NCBI RefSeq assembly: GCF_028683095.1
Contig: NZ_JAJUBC010000002.1
Location: forward strand, 248,001-312,000
DNA: 64,000 nucleotides
Reading direction: 5' to 3'
Source: Enterovibrio gelatinilyticus
GTDB taxonomy: Bacteria; Pseudomonadota; Gammaproteobacteria; Enterobacterales; Vibrionaceae
Shown: positions 39,991 through 48,586 of the stretch, piece by piece
How the letters are laid out: each line of letters starts with the position of its first letter
How positions within the stretch are numbered: position 1 is the first letter of the stretch
Position numbers and translations under genes: made by a program
Notes under the pieces: generated by a model
What the model was told of the DNA's origin: nothing
What the model saw: only the letters and a program-made list of their open reading frames with translations
Databases searched by the model: none

Positions 39991-40668
39991 ATGCAAACCA
40001 TTGAGACTACTTCTGATAAATACACGATTCTTCTCGTGTCGGAACCAAGCATGACGATCACCGCGTTAATTTCATGCTTGGAAAAAGAGATTAAAAGTAG
40101 TGTGTCTTTAGTCGAGAAGCAGGGCATCGCTGACGATTTAGCGACGTCATCAGGACTGGTCTTGATCGATTTAAGTGCTTTTGAAGGCGATACCGTCAAT
40201 TTTGTTAAGCAAAGTCTCTCTCCATTTAGCGAGCAGCATGTTTTTGCGCTTTTTAACGCACATGATTTGTCAGCAAAAGAGCTGGCTAGTTGGCCGTTTA
40301 TTAAGGGTGTGTTTAGAAAAGAAGATGATCTTGAGCACCTTTGCCACGGTATCGAAAAAATGCTTTCAGGTGAGTATTGGTTGCCAAGGCAAAAACTGGC
40401 GGAATTGATTCACTACTATCAACAGAACAACAGCAATACCATCGACTACTCTGAAATCTGCTTAACAAATCGTGAGCAGCAGATATTACGCAAACTTGTC
40501 ACTGGTGCCTCAAACAGCGAGATTGCAGATGGCCTGTTTGTATCAGAGCATACGGTAAAGTCGCATTTGTATAATATTTTCAAAAAAATAAATGTAAAAA
40601 ACCGAGTCCAAGCCGTCTTTTGGGCAAAAAACAACCTCTCCGTCATCGGGCTTGATTACCAAGGATGA
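39991..40668 (+). CDS. qstR: LuxR/CsgD-type regulator, probable QstR
   Basis: Transcription factor with an N-terminal receiver-like domain (about residues 10-125) and a C-terminal LuxR helix-turn-helix (LTNREQQILRKLVTGASNSE at 158-177, VSEHTVKSHLYNIFKKI at 184-200). D60 occupies the phospho-acceptor position but the usual acidic pair is missing. Before the HTH it has WLPR (130-133), where VpsT carries the c-di-GMP motif W[FLM][TS]R. In V. cholerae QstR, encoded beside ssb, couples TfoX/HapR to natural transformation and type VI secretion; I assign it by family and position next to ssb. ATG 39991 is supported by AGGGA. It has 225 residues. Confidence 0.72.
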   Translation: MQTIETTSDKYTILLVSEPSMTITALISCLEKEIKSSVSLVEKQGIADDLATSSGLVLIDLSAFEGDTVNFVKQSLSPFSEQHVFALFNAHDLSAKELASWPFIKGVFRKEDDLEHLCHGIEKMLSGEYWLPRQKLAELIHYYQQNNSNTIDYSEICLTNREQQILRKLVTGASNSEIADGLFVSEHTVKSHLYNIFKKINVKNRVQAVFWAKNNLSVIGLDYQG

Positions 40669-40915
40669 TGCATCAATAATTAATTTCCCCATAGAAATTC
40701 CCTCGTACATCGTCATAAAAGAGACGATCCCGTTCTCATTTTCATCTCATAATATTAGTCGCAATGCGTAGCAAGCCGTTTCAAATAATTCCTCATAAGT
40801 AGCTTGCCGCGTTGCAGTATGCAAAGGTGCGAGGACTACAAATTCAGTGTCGATGTCCGCATCCCATCTATTCGCTTTAAGACTTAGGTATATTCAATAA
40901 TAGAGGGTTAGCATT

Positions 40916-41533
40916 ATGGCTATTGTATTAGGTACTGACCTAGTGGATACACTAGACGGTACCAATGAAAGTGAACTAATCATTGGCTTCTTCGAAGACG
41001 ATGTCATTGTCGGCTATGATGGCGATGATTTCATTTGGGGGGGTCGTGGTAACGACAGAATCACTGGTGGTGCTGGTGATGATCGTGTTGCGGGCGGCGA
41101 AGGTGACGATCGCGTGGCTGGGGGTAGCGGTGACGATATCCTTTTAGGCGGCAAAGGCGATGACGTCGTCTTAGGCGGTACTGGCAACGATAAACTGTAT
41201 GCGGTGTCAGGCAATGACAAGCTATATGGCGGAGCCGGTGACGATTGGCTAATTAGCGGCAGCGGCGACGACTTCATGTTCGGTGGTTCAGGAGCTGATG
41301 TGTTCAGATTCGACAACATCCTGGGCACCCAAACAGGTCACGACCGAGTGGTTGATTTTGAAGTAGGTATCGACTCAATCTTTATCAGAGCAACAGGTGA
41401 TACTGACTTCGACTCTCTGGCTATCAGCCAAGTCGGAAGCTACACCTTGGTGGATTTAGCTGACGGTTCAAGTTTTATCCTTAACGGTATCACGGCAACA
41501 GATCTAACTGCTGACGACTTCCACATCGTTTAA
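40916..41533 (+). CDS. RTX calcium-binding protein 1, type I secretion substrate
   Basis: Small acidic protein of 205 residues made almost entirely of RTX nonapeptides (GGxGxDxUx). About eleven repeats run from residue 33 to 130, for example GGRGNDRIT, GGAGDDRVA, GGSGDDILL and GGKGDDVVL; these bind Ca2+ in a parallel beta-roll. A serralysin-type C-terminal part follows (GADVFRFDNIL, DRVVDFEVGIDSIFI). The extreme end ADDFHIV fits an uncleaved type I secretion signal. There is no catalytic domain and no N-terminal signal peptide. The ABC transporter and HlyD adaptor encoded 1 kb downstream are the likely exporter. A GAGGG ribosome site precedes the ATG. Function unknown; a matrix or surface protein is plausible. 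Confidence 0.88.
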   Translation: MAIVLGTDLVDTLDGTNESELIIGFFEDDVIVGYDGDDFIWGGRGNDRITGGAGDDRVAGGEGDDRVAGGSGDDILLGGKGDDVVLGGTGNDKLYAVSGNDKLYGGAGDDWLISGSGDDFMFGGSGADVFRFDNILGTQTGHDRVVDFEVGIDSIFIRATGDTDFDSLAISQVGSYTLVDLADGSSFILNGITATDLTADDFHIV

Positions 41534-41553
41534 GACAAAAGCAACAATCACCT

Positions 41554-41586
41554 AGGCAATAAGCAATAAGCTTATTGCCTATTTTA
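41554..41586 (+). terminator. Terminator between the two RTX genes
   Basis: A perfect 10-bp stem AGGCAATAAG / CTTATTGCCT with a 7-base loop, followed by ATTTTAT. It lies 21 bases after the first RTX stop and probably limits read-through into the second. Confidence 0.75.
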
Positions 41587-41805
41587 TCCCGTTGTAATTG
41601 AAATAATTTTCGCTCACCCCCCCAGCCCTCCCTAGAATCGGTGCGTTATTTCACTCTGTCGCTCACTACTAAGACACCTTTTTTATGTCAACTCAGTCAA
41701 AGTGTTACCCGCTTAACTTGGCGCGTTCAACAATCGCTGTTATCGAACCTGCCAACAGTAATGATCTCAAGTAAGAGCACACAATTTAAAGAGAAGGAAG
41801 TGGTA

Positions 41806-42423
41806 ATGACGGACATTAATGGAACTATAGACGCTGATGTGCTGGATGGAACCAACAACGAAGACCTCATTTATGGCTTAGATGGTGATGATCGCATCAT
41901 CGGCTTCGGCGGTGATGACACAATTTTTGGTGGCAAGGGTGACGATTTCATCATTGGTGGCAAAGGTGATGATGTAGTCAGAGGCGGAAGTGGCGATGAT
42001 CTAATACGCGGCGGCACTGGCAACGACACGCTTTATGCTGGCGTAGGCAATGATTATGTCTTAGGCGGCACTGGCAACGACACGATTTATGGTAATTCAG
42101 GCTCCAATCGACTGTATGGTGGCTCGGGTGATGACAAGTTAGTGAGTGGCACGGGTGACGACTTTTTGTTTGGTGGCAGTGGCGCTGACACCTTCATGTT
42201 CGACAACATCCTCGATACTCACACTGGCAATGACCGCATTGTGGACTTTGAGGTGGGTATCGACACTATATTCATCCGCGCAACGGGAGATACTGACTTT
42301 GATTCACTCGCACTGACTCAGGTTGGCAACAATACGGTGATTGACCTTGCCGACGGTTCAAGTGTCATTTTGAACAATGTCTCCAGTACGGAGCTCTCCG
42401 CTGACGACTTTCATATCGTCTAA
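41806..42423 (+). CDS. RTX calcium-binding protein 2, type I secretion substrate
   Basis: Paralogue of the preceding gene and exactly the same length, 205 residues. About twelve nonapeptides run from residue 30 (GLDGDDRII, GGKGDDFII, GGSGDDLIR, GGTGNDTLY and others). The C-terminal 75 residues are nearly the same in both proteins (FEVGID, IFIRATGDTDFDSLA, DLADGSS, ADDFHIV), whereas the repeats have drifted. I start at ATG 41806 behind AAGGAAG (six-base spacing); an open frame extending upstream to a GTG at 41641 has no RTX character and is rejected. A terminator follows. Together the pair looks like a tandem duplication feeding one exporter. Confidence 0.88.
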   Translation: MTDINGTIDADVLDGTNNEDLIYGLDGDDRIIGFGGDDTIFGGKGDDFIIGGKGDDVVRGGSGDDLIRGGTGNDTLYAGVGNDYVLGGTGNDTIYGNSGSNRLYGGSGDDKLVSGTGDDFLFGGSGADTFMFDNILDTHTGNDRIVDFEVGIDTIFIRATGDTDFDSLALTQVGNNTVIDLADGSSVILNNVSSTELSADDFHIV

Positions 42424-42441
42424 TGTAACCAAGCTATACTC

Positions 42442-42476
42442 AAGGCAATCGGTCAATGAGCTGGTTGCCTTTTTTT
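42442..42476 (+). terminator. Terminator after the second RTX gene
   Basis: AAGGCAATC pairs with GGTTGCCTT (9 bp, one wobble) around a 12-base loop, followed by T6. The stem shares the AGGCAAT core with the terminator after the first RTX gene, as expected if the duplication included it. Confidence 0.8.
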
Positions 42477-42545
42477 AGAGATCATTTGTGTAGTCGCATG
42501 GTTGCAGTATCAACAACCTAATGATCCAACGTCAATGGATACGAC

Positions 42546-44255
42546 ATGTCTCTTTCTACAGAAAAACAACTTCAAACGACCATAGAGCAATGTAAAAAAG
42601 CATTGTTGTTTGTGATTGCATTCAGTTTTGTTATCAACATATTAGTATTGAGTGTGCCGCTCTACATGCTCCAAATATATGATCGTGTGATTAGTTCTCG
42701 CTCTATCGATACGCTTGTTCTGCTCACAGCTATCACAATATTCGCACTGCTCACAATGGCAGTGCTGGAGAATGTGCGAACCCGAATCATGGTCAGAATT
42801 GGCGCATGGTTTGACCAGAGTTTATCGCCAGAGATTCTCAGTGGTAGCATTGCTTTGCAGCTACGACAGGGGCTATCAGCTTCCGTGCAAAGCTTAAGAG
42901 ACATTGCCGCTATTCGAGCATTTATTGGTGGCAATGCAGTGATCCCTGCATTAGATGCGCCGTGGACACCTGTATTTCTGGCGTTCATATTCCTCTTGCA
43001 CCCCCTACTTGGCATCATTGCGACAGCTGGTGCCATCGTCTTGTTTTGCATTGCTATTCTCAATGACGCCATCACTAGAAAGGCACACAAAACCGCCAAT
43101 GAGTCAGCCATATTAGCCATGCAGCAAGCAGAATCTGCCGCAAGAAATGCTGATGCAATTGAAGCCATGGGCATCATGCCCAACTTCATCAGAAATTGGT
43201 CTGAATTAAACAACAAAAGCGTCGATAGCCAAGTCTCCGCAAACTCAAAGGGGGCTCTTCTCACTGCAACATCAAAATTTATAAGAATGTTGCTTCAGAT
43301 CGCGATGCTTGGTGTCGGTGCATGGTTGGTCATTGAAGGTGAGCTAACTGCTGGTGCCATGATAGCTGGCTCAATTCTCATGGCGCGTGCGCTCGCACCT
43401 GTTGAACAGTCAATCAGTGCGTGGGGTACGGCAATTTCAGCAAGACAAAGCTACCAACGCCTGAAAGAACAAATCCCTGCTTTCCCTGAGCGCGCAAAGT
43501 CCATGCCTTTGCCAAAACCTCAAGGGTCTCTATCCGTCGAGAAGGTCACCTACTTTCACCCAGGGCAACCCGAACCTGTTTTGCATGGAATCACATTCAA
43601 AATTAACGCAGGTGAGGCCTTAGGCATTATCGGCCCATCTGGCACAGGTAAATCAACACTTGCACGGTTGATGCTCGGAAATCTCACCGCAAACGCAGGC
43701 ACGATACGATTAGACAATATGGACGTCGCGAAGTGGGACCCTGATGATCTCGGCCCTCATTGTGGCTATTTGCCGCAAGATGTTGAGCTATTCCCTGGCA
43801 CCATAAGGCAAAACATTGCTCGCATGTCCGATGGCGAGCCCGAGCTTGTTATACAAGCTGCAAAACTCGCAGGTTGCCACGAGTTAATCCTGCGCCAACG
43901 ACAAGGCTACGACACGGTAGTGGGTGAACGCGGCCTAGGCCTTTCTGGCGGTGAACGCCAACGTGTGGCGCTCGCACGAGCTTTATATGGCGACCCCAGC
44001 CTCGTTATTCTTGACGAAGCAAACGCCAATCTTGACGGTGTCGGAGAGGTCGCGCTGCAACGCGCTATTGCCTATTTAAAATCCCGCAAGGCGACTGTTA
44101 TTTTGGTAGGACATAGACCAAGCATGATGCAATCCATGGATAAACTACTCGTATTACAAGACAGTCAAGTTCGCGCATTCGGTGAGCGTGATGAAGTGCT
44201 GAAGCCATTACTAGAACAAAGCGCTGCAATCTCGTCCAAAGGAGGGCAAAAATAA
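42546..44255 (+). CDS. Type I secretion ABC transporter (PrtD/HlyB family)
   Basis: Inner-membrane permease-ATPase that exports proteins with C-terminal signals. An N-terminal six-helix permease (about residues 18-290) lacks the C39 peptidase or C39-like domain, as in PrtD/AprD/LapB-related exporters. The ATPase has Walker A GPSGTGKS (363-370), signature LSGGE (466-470) and Walker B LVILDE (486-491) followed by ANANLD. It has 569 residues. It directly follows the RTX pair and shares one base with the HlyD gene (TAATG). No TolC-like outer-membrane gene is in the cluster, so a shared TolC encoded elsewhere is expected. Confidence 0.94.
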   Translation: MSLSTEKQLQTTIEQCKKALLFVIAFSFVINILVLSVPLYMLQIYDRVISSRSIDTLVLLTAITIFALLTMAVLENVRTRIMVRIGAWFDQSLSPEILSGSIALQLRQGLSASVQSLRDIAAIRAFIGGNAVIPALDAPWTPVFLAFIFLLHPLLGIIATAGAIVLFCIAILNDAITRKAHKTANESAILAMQQAESAARNADAIEAMGIMPNFIRNWSELNNKSVDSQVSANSKGALLTATSKFIRMLLQIAMLGVGAWLVIEGELTAGAMIAGSILMARALAPVEQSISAWGTAISARQSYQRLKEQIPAFPERAKSMPLPKPQGSLSVEKVTYFHPGQPEPVLHGITFKINAGEALGIIGPSGTGKSTLARLMLGNLTANAGTIRLDNMDVAKWDPDDLGPHCGYLPQDVELFPGTIRQNIARMSDGEPELVIQAAKLAGCHELILRQRQGYDTVVGERGLGLSGGERQRVALARALYGDPSLVILDEANANLDGVGEVALQRAIAYLKSRKATVILVGHRPSMMQSMDKLLVLQDSQVRAFGERDEVLKPLLEQSAAISSKGGQK

Positions 44256-45544
44256 TGGCCATTCCTGCTATTCGACAACTCGCCCTGTTTGGTTTTGGTG
44301 TCATTATCCTGTTTTTTGGCACATTCGGCGTTTGGGCGGTATTTAGCCCATTGGAAGGCGCATCTATTGCGCCAGGCGTTGTCACCGTAGATAGCCAACG
44401 CAAGACGGTTCAACATCTTGAAGGCGGCATCATCGACAAAATCGTGGTGACAGAAGGGGCGAATGTACAGAAAGGTGAAACACTGATTCTGCTTGATGAC
44501 ACACAGGCTAGCGGTCAGCTTGAACAATACACTAGTCGTCAACGCAATGCGCTTGCACGTGAGGCGCGCTTGATCGCCGAGCGTGACAATCTTGACTTCA
44601 TTACGTTTTCTGAGCAACTGGAGTCAAATACGCAGGATTCACGGGTAGAGGAAATTTTGACCAACCAACGGCGAATTTTCAAAGCGAGAAATAATTTTTA
44701 TGCGTCCCAACAAGAAGTGATCAAGACACAACTCGCCCAGAATCAAGCTGAATTAGACGGTCAAAAAAAGCGCCTTGAGATAGAAAAACGCCGCTTATCA
44801 ATCATTGGGGAAGAGATCTCGGGTAACCGACAGCTCGCAGAAAAGGGCTACGTAAGCAAAACCCAAGTGTTGCGTTTAGAGCGGGAAGAAAGCCAGATAT
44901 TAAGCACCATCAGCCAACTGCAATCTAACGCCAGTCGTTTAGCTCAAAACGTCGCGGAAAGCCGAGCTCAAATAAAAGAGCAGGAGTTGGAGAGAATTAA
45001 AGAAGTTGTGGAGCAGCTACGCGAAACGCGACAAGAACGTTACGAACTCGATGAGCAAGTCGCGGCAGCGAAAGATATTCTCAACCGCACCAAGATTGTC
45101 GCACCACTCTCAGGGACAGTATTAAATCTGCAAGTCTTCTCAGAGGAAGGGGTAATTTCACCCGGTCAACCACTACTCGATATTGTTCCAAATAACGAAA
45201 GCCTCGTCATTGAAGCGCGTGTCGACCCTTCTGACATTGATCAAGTTCGGTCAGGAATGAAAGCGCAGATCCGCCTCACAGCACTTAGCATGCGCAGTAT
45301 AAAGCCTCTTGATGGAGAGTTGCTCACGATTTCAGCAGATAGATTGGTCGATGAGCAATCCGGCTTAGCCTATTACCTTGCCAGAGTAGAACTCATCAAC
45401 AGTGCCACCGATCTTCTGAATGGCATCGTTTTGTACCCAGGTATGCAAGCGGAAGTCATGTTGCTCACTGAGCCCCGCACTCCCATCGAGTATCTGGCGA
45501 AACCTCTCACGGAAAGTTTAAATCGCGCATTTCGCGAAGAGTGA
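44255..45544 (+). CDS. Type I secretion membrane fusion protein (HlyD/PrtE family)
   Basis: Periplasmic adaptor connecting the ABC transporter to TolC. One N-terminal helix (about residues 10-32, LFGFGVIILFFGTFGVWAVF), a lipoyl/barrel-sandwich half (TVQHLEGGIIDKIVVTEGA), a long coiled coil (about 90-270) and the second half with TKIVAPLSGTVLNLQVFSEE. The C-terminal beta-barrel contains YPGMQAEVML. It has 429 residues. Its start overlaps the transporter stop by one base, so the pair is coupled. Confidence 0.94.
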   Translation: MAIPAIRQLALFGFGVIILFFGTFGVWAVFSPLEGASIAPGVVTVDSQRKTVQHLEGGIIDKIVVTEGANVQKGETLILLDDTQASGQLEQYTSRQRNALAREARLIAERDNLDFITFSEQLESNTQDSRVEEILTNQRRIFKARNNFYASQQEVIKTQLAQNQAELDGQKKRLEIEKRRLSIIGEEISGNRQLAEKGYVSKTQVLRLEREESQILSTISQLQSNASRLAQNVAESRAQIKEQELERIKEVVEQLRETRQERYELDEQVAAAKDILNRTKIVAPLSGTVLNLQVFSEEGVISPGQPLLDIVPNNESLVIEARVDPSDIDQVRSGMKAQIRLTALSMRSIKPLDGELLTISADRLVDEQSGLAYYLARVELINSATDLLNGIVLYPGMQAEVMLLTEPRTPIEYLAKPLTESLNRAFREE

Positions 45545-45553
45545 ACGTGGTCA

Positions 45554-45594
45554 TCAAGCCTCATGCTTACTTAGTATTTATGCATGAGACTTGA
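45554..45594. repeat. Long inverted repeat after the HlyD gene
   Basis: Arms TCAAG-C-CTCATGC (45554-45566) and GCATGAG-A-CTTGA (45582-45594) pair over 13 positions with one mismatch around a 15-base loop. There is no T-run; it may be a processed 3' end, a weak terminator or an operator. Confidence 0.6.
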
Positions 45595-45886
45595 AAGTAC
45601 CCAAATCAATTTAGACTGAGCGCACGAAGCCAAAACGTTGCTGTACATCTACTTTCTGAGCTATGAACAAGGAAAAAAGAGACATAGATAACACTTACAG
45701 ACCTGCATTTTAAGCCAGTTTACAAGACTATTCGTGCATAAATATCTAGCAGTATTCACATTGCACGTAAAAATCCGACAAACTTCATCTTCTTTCTTTG
45801 CTCTCGGCCTGTTCTACTTATCCAATACTCAATAACGGTAAAACGCCATTATGAATGCCATCAGTGTTAGAGAACCTAGCGACCTT

Positions 45887-45897
45887 GGGTAGCGTAG
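45887..45897 (+). promoter_or_regulatory. ops/JUMPstart-like element before the EPS operon
   Basis: GGGTAGCGTAG contains GGTAGCGT, the core of the ops element (GGCGGTAGCGT) that recruits the antiterminator RfaH to long surface-polysaccharide operons. A CAGTG, as at the start of JUMPstart sequences, lies 26 bases upstream (45862). The GGC at the 5' side of ops is not conserved, so this is a candidate only. Confidence 0.4.
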
Positions 45898-45926
45898 TTT
45901 ACTTTTAAGAGTAAGAAACAAAAAAA

Positions 45927-47369
45927 GTGATCACTCAATACAGATCACTCAAATATATGAGCTCTAATTTTATGGACAGCAGAAAAATTCGCACACACGG
46001 AACCGAATCCGCGATCATGTATAGGCTTTGCGATCTTGCGGTCATTGGCGGTTCACTCGTTTTAGCAAGCTTCTTATACTTGGGAGCTATTAGCGAAGAC
46101 AACTTATTGCTAGCCACACTAATATCAATTTGCTACTTGCTGTTTGCAGAAAGTTCACACCTTTATCGCTCGTGGCGTATTAGTAATTTCCAAGGTCAAG
46201 TGGTAGCGACATTGCTCCCATGGCTTGGAGCTTGTCTTGCCTTAGTGGCTTACTTTTTCTTCACGCAGCGCGGTATTGAATTCTCACGCGTTGTCATGAC
46301 CATGTGGTTTGCGTTTGGGGCAGTAGGACTTGTGCTATGGCGCTTCCTTGCACGTATCGCACTCAGCAGACTTCGTAATCACGGTATCAATACGCGTTGC
46401 GCCGCTATCATTGGCACCACAGCAAACGGAATCGACCTTGCTCAAGAGTTTCAACGCAACCATGCTCTGGGTATTAAGCTTGTCGGTTTCTACGAAGACA
46501 GAAATGTTGATCGTATTGAAGGTACCCTTCCTGCTCCCATGCTGGGTAAAGCGGATGAGGCGCTAGAACAGGCTAAGCAAGGTAAGCTTCAACATGTTTA
46601 TATCGCGATGCCAATGCATGCCAAAGACCGCATTGCGCGCTACCTCAATCAGTTTGCAGACACCACAGCTACCACGTATTTAGTTCCAGATTTTTTCACT
46701 TACAATTTACTGCACAGCCGCTGGCAAACCATCGGCCACGTCCATACGCTTAGCGTACACGATACCCCTTTTAGTGGTTTTTCGGCTTGGTCTAAGCGCC
46801 TTGAAGACATCATTCTTTCCATACTGATCCTGATCCTGATATCGCCGGTGCTGGTGGTTATTGCTATTGGAGTGAAGCTGTCATCCCCTGGGCCAATTAT
46901 CTTTAAACAGCATCGATATGGGCTTGATGGCCGCAAAATTAATGTCTGGAAGTTTCGCTCAATGTCTACCACCGACAATGGTGATGTTGTCAAACAGGCC
47001 ACGAAAAATGACCCACGTGTCACTCGCTTTGGTGCTTTCATTCGCCGCACTTCTTTGGACGAACTCCCTCAGTTTTTCAATGTACTGAGAGGCTCTATGT
47101 CAATCGTTGGCCCGCGTCCTCACGCGGTTGCACACAACGAACAATACAGGGACATCGTTGACCGCTATATGCTGCGACACAAAGTGAAGCCGGGTATTAC
47201 TGGGTTGGCACAAGTCAACGGTTACCGCGGAGAAACAGACACCCTAGATAAAATGGAAAAGCGTGTTCAATTCGATCTGGAGTACATCCAAAACTGGTCT
47301 CTTTGGATGGATATTAAGATTGTTATTGCAACTGTATTCAAAGGCTTTGTAGGCAAAAGTGCTTACTAG
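45927..47369 (+). CDS. Undecaprenyl-phosphate sugar phosphotransferase (WcaJ/WbaP type)
   Basis: Polyprenyl-phosphate hexose-1-phosphate transferase that starts repeat-unit assembly on undecaprenyl phosphate, usually with glucose-1-P or galactose-1-P. Four N-terminal helices (about residues 30-135) and a CoA-binding-like Rossmann domain precede the catalytic part from about 285. The catalytic part has SPGPIIFKQHRYGLDGR, KFRSM, RRTSLDELPQFFNVLRG and SIVGPRP, ending in KPGITGLAQVNGYRG. It has 480 residues from the GTG at 45927; ATGs at 45957 and 45972 are alternative starts and none has a strong ribosome site. First gene of the EPS operon. Confidence 0.93.
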   Translation: MITQYRSLKYMSSNFMDSRKIRTHGTESAIMYRLCDLAVIGGSLVLASFLYLGAISEDNLLLATLISICYLLFAESSHLYRSWRISNFQGQVVATLLPWLGACLALVAYFFFTQRGIEFSRVVMTMWFAFGAVGLVLWRFLARIALSRLRNHGINTRCAAIIGTTANGIDLAQEFQRNHALGIKLVGFYEDRNVDRIEGTLPAPMLGKADEALEQAKQGKLQHVYIAMPMHAKDRIARYLNQFADTTATTYLVPDFFTYNLLHSRWQTIGHVHTLSVHDTPFSGFSAWSKRLEDIILSILILILISPVLVVIAIGVKLSSPGPIIFKQHRYGLDGRKINVWKFRSMSTTDNGDVVKQATKNDPRVTRFGAFIRRTSLDELPQFFNVLRGSMSIVGPRPHAVAHNEQYRDIVDRYMLRHKVKPGITGLAQVNGYRGETDTLDKMEKRVQFDLEYIQNWSLWMDIKIVIATVFKGFVGKSAY

Positions 47370-47377
47370 GGATTGTC

Positions 47378-48586
47378 GTGATTCGCAGTCATTTATGGGT
47401 TGGTATTTATTTGTTTTTTCCTCTGTCAGTGGCAGCGGTTGAACCTTTGGCATATCAAACAGAGAACGGCATTGACATCATTCCCACGCTAAAAGTGAGT
47501 GCGGGCAGTAATGACAATGTTAGACGCACGACTGATAACACGGTGAGTTCACCCGAGAGTATCGTCTCACCCAAAGTGATGGCGTTATTAAAAACCAATC
47601 GCTCAGCGTATCAGTTTGATTATCGTTTTGACGCGGTCAACTATAGCGATAGTAGCGATGATAACTACATCGATCACCAAGCACATGGTGCGGGATTCTT
47701 TGTCTTTGACGTTCGTAATCGCTTGCTCGTTGATTATGTCTACAACATCACTCATGAGCCTCGAGGAACAGGTCTTACAGAGGGGTTCAGCCTCGCAGTG
47801 AACGAACCCATTCGATTTCAACGTCATAATTTAAAGGGTCGCTATACCTATGGCGCAGCAGGTACAAAAGGTCGATTAGTTGGGATTGCGGGATATGAAA
47901 GTAAAGAGTACGACGATGTCACATATATTCGTAATGGTCGAACTCAACAAACTCGCTACTTCAATTGGAAGCAACCTTATCTCGCTAGCGAATTTTATTA
48001 TGCCGTTTCCAACTATTTCTATGCCGTCGCCGTCGCAAGCGTAAAAGACCGTAATTATGAGTTTATTGACCCGACGCCTGGTATCTCACGAGATAGCCTA
48101 GACTCGGCACTGTATGGCGGATTGGAATGGGACATCACGGGTAAAACCCAAGGGAAACTGCTCGCTGGGATACAGAATAAGGATTTCTCTGACTCGCGGC
48201 GTAAAGACTTCCAAGGGCTCATTTGGCGAGCCAATATGAGTTGGGCTCCGACCGACTACAGTACGTTTAAGCTAGAAGGTCGTGACTACGCGAGAGATCC
48301 TAATATCAATGCTGACTACGTAAAAGACCGTTCAGTACAACTGGATTGGGAACACAATTGGACACCTAGGTTCATGTCAATTGCTAGCGCTCGTTACGGT
48401 ACAAATGAGTACCCTCTCGGCGTGCGAAAAGACGACGATACAACATACGAACTCACTCTCGTTTATAGCCTGAAGCGTTGGTGGGATGTTTCTTTAGGAG
48501 TGAGCATATTTGAACGTGATTCTAGCTTAGTCGGTTATAGCTACGAGCAAACACGACTATTTATTGGCATGGAGGTAAGTTTGTGA
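47378..48586 (+). CDS. Outer-membrane beta-barrel protein of EPS export
   Basis: Predicted outer-membrane beta-barrel (BBP2-type family, seen in many EPS operons). A signal peptide (IRSHLWVGIYLFFPLSVAAV) precedes about 380 residues of alternating aromatic/polar beta strands ending in FIGMEVSL, a typical barrel C-terminus. It has 402 residues. A GTG start at 47378 follows AGGGA. Its stop overlaps the start of the next gene (GTGA). It is placed next to a short OPX protein that lacks its own membrane-spanning part, so it is probably the outer-membrane pore partner. Confidence 0.82.
   Translation: MIRSHLWVGIYLFFPLSVAAVEPLAYQTENGIDIIPTLKVSAGSNDNVRRTTDNTVSSPESIVSPKVMALLKTNRSAYQFDYRFDAVNYSDSSDDNYIDHQAHGAGFFVFDVRNRLLVDYVYNITHEPRGTGLTEGFSLAVNEPIRFQRHNLKGRYTYGAAGTKGRLVGIAGYESKEYDDVTYIRNGRTQQTRYFNWKQPYLASEFYYAVSNYFYAVAVASVKDRNYEFIDPTPGISRDSLDSALYGGLEWDITGKTQGKLLAGIQNKDFSDSRRKDFQGLIWRANMSWAPTDYSTFKLEGRDYARDPNINADYVKDRSVQLDWEHNWTPRFMSIASARYGTNEYPLGVRKDDDTTYELTLVYSLKRWWDVSLGVSIFERDSSLVGYSYEQTRLFIGMEVSL

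Larger units (their letters stand above)
45545..45926. other. Intergenic region before the exopolysaccharide operon
   Basis: These 382 bases contain no convincing gene. They carry a long inverted repeat right after the HlyD gene (45554-45594) and an ops-like GGTAGCGT about 30 bases before the first EPS gene. Presumably they hold the EPS operon promoter, but no clear sigma-70 or sigma-54 promoter could be picked by eye. Confidence 0.5.

Noticed and set aside
41014-41328. Minus-strand frame of Ser/Pro repeats within the first RTX gene
   Set aside because: The periodicity is the complement of the RTX nonapeptide codons; it is not an independent gene.
41641-41805. Upstream extension of the second RTX frame
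   Set aside because: It starts with GTG, has no RTX character, and the ATG at 41806 has a good ribosome site and gives a protein of the same length as its paralogue.
41014-42200. Short periodic repeats that could suggest a CRISPR array
   Set aside because: The period is 27 bases (nine codons) and follows the RTX coding repeats; there are no conserved 28-36 base repeats with unique spacers.
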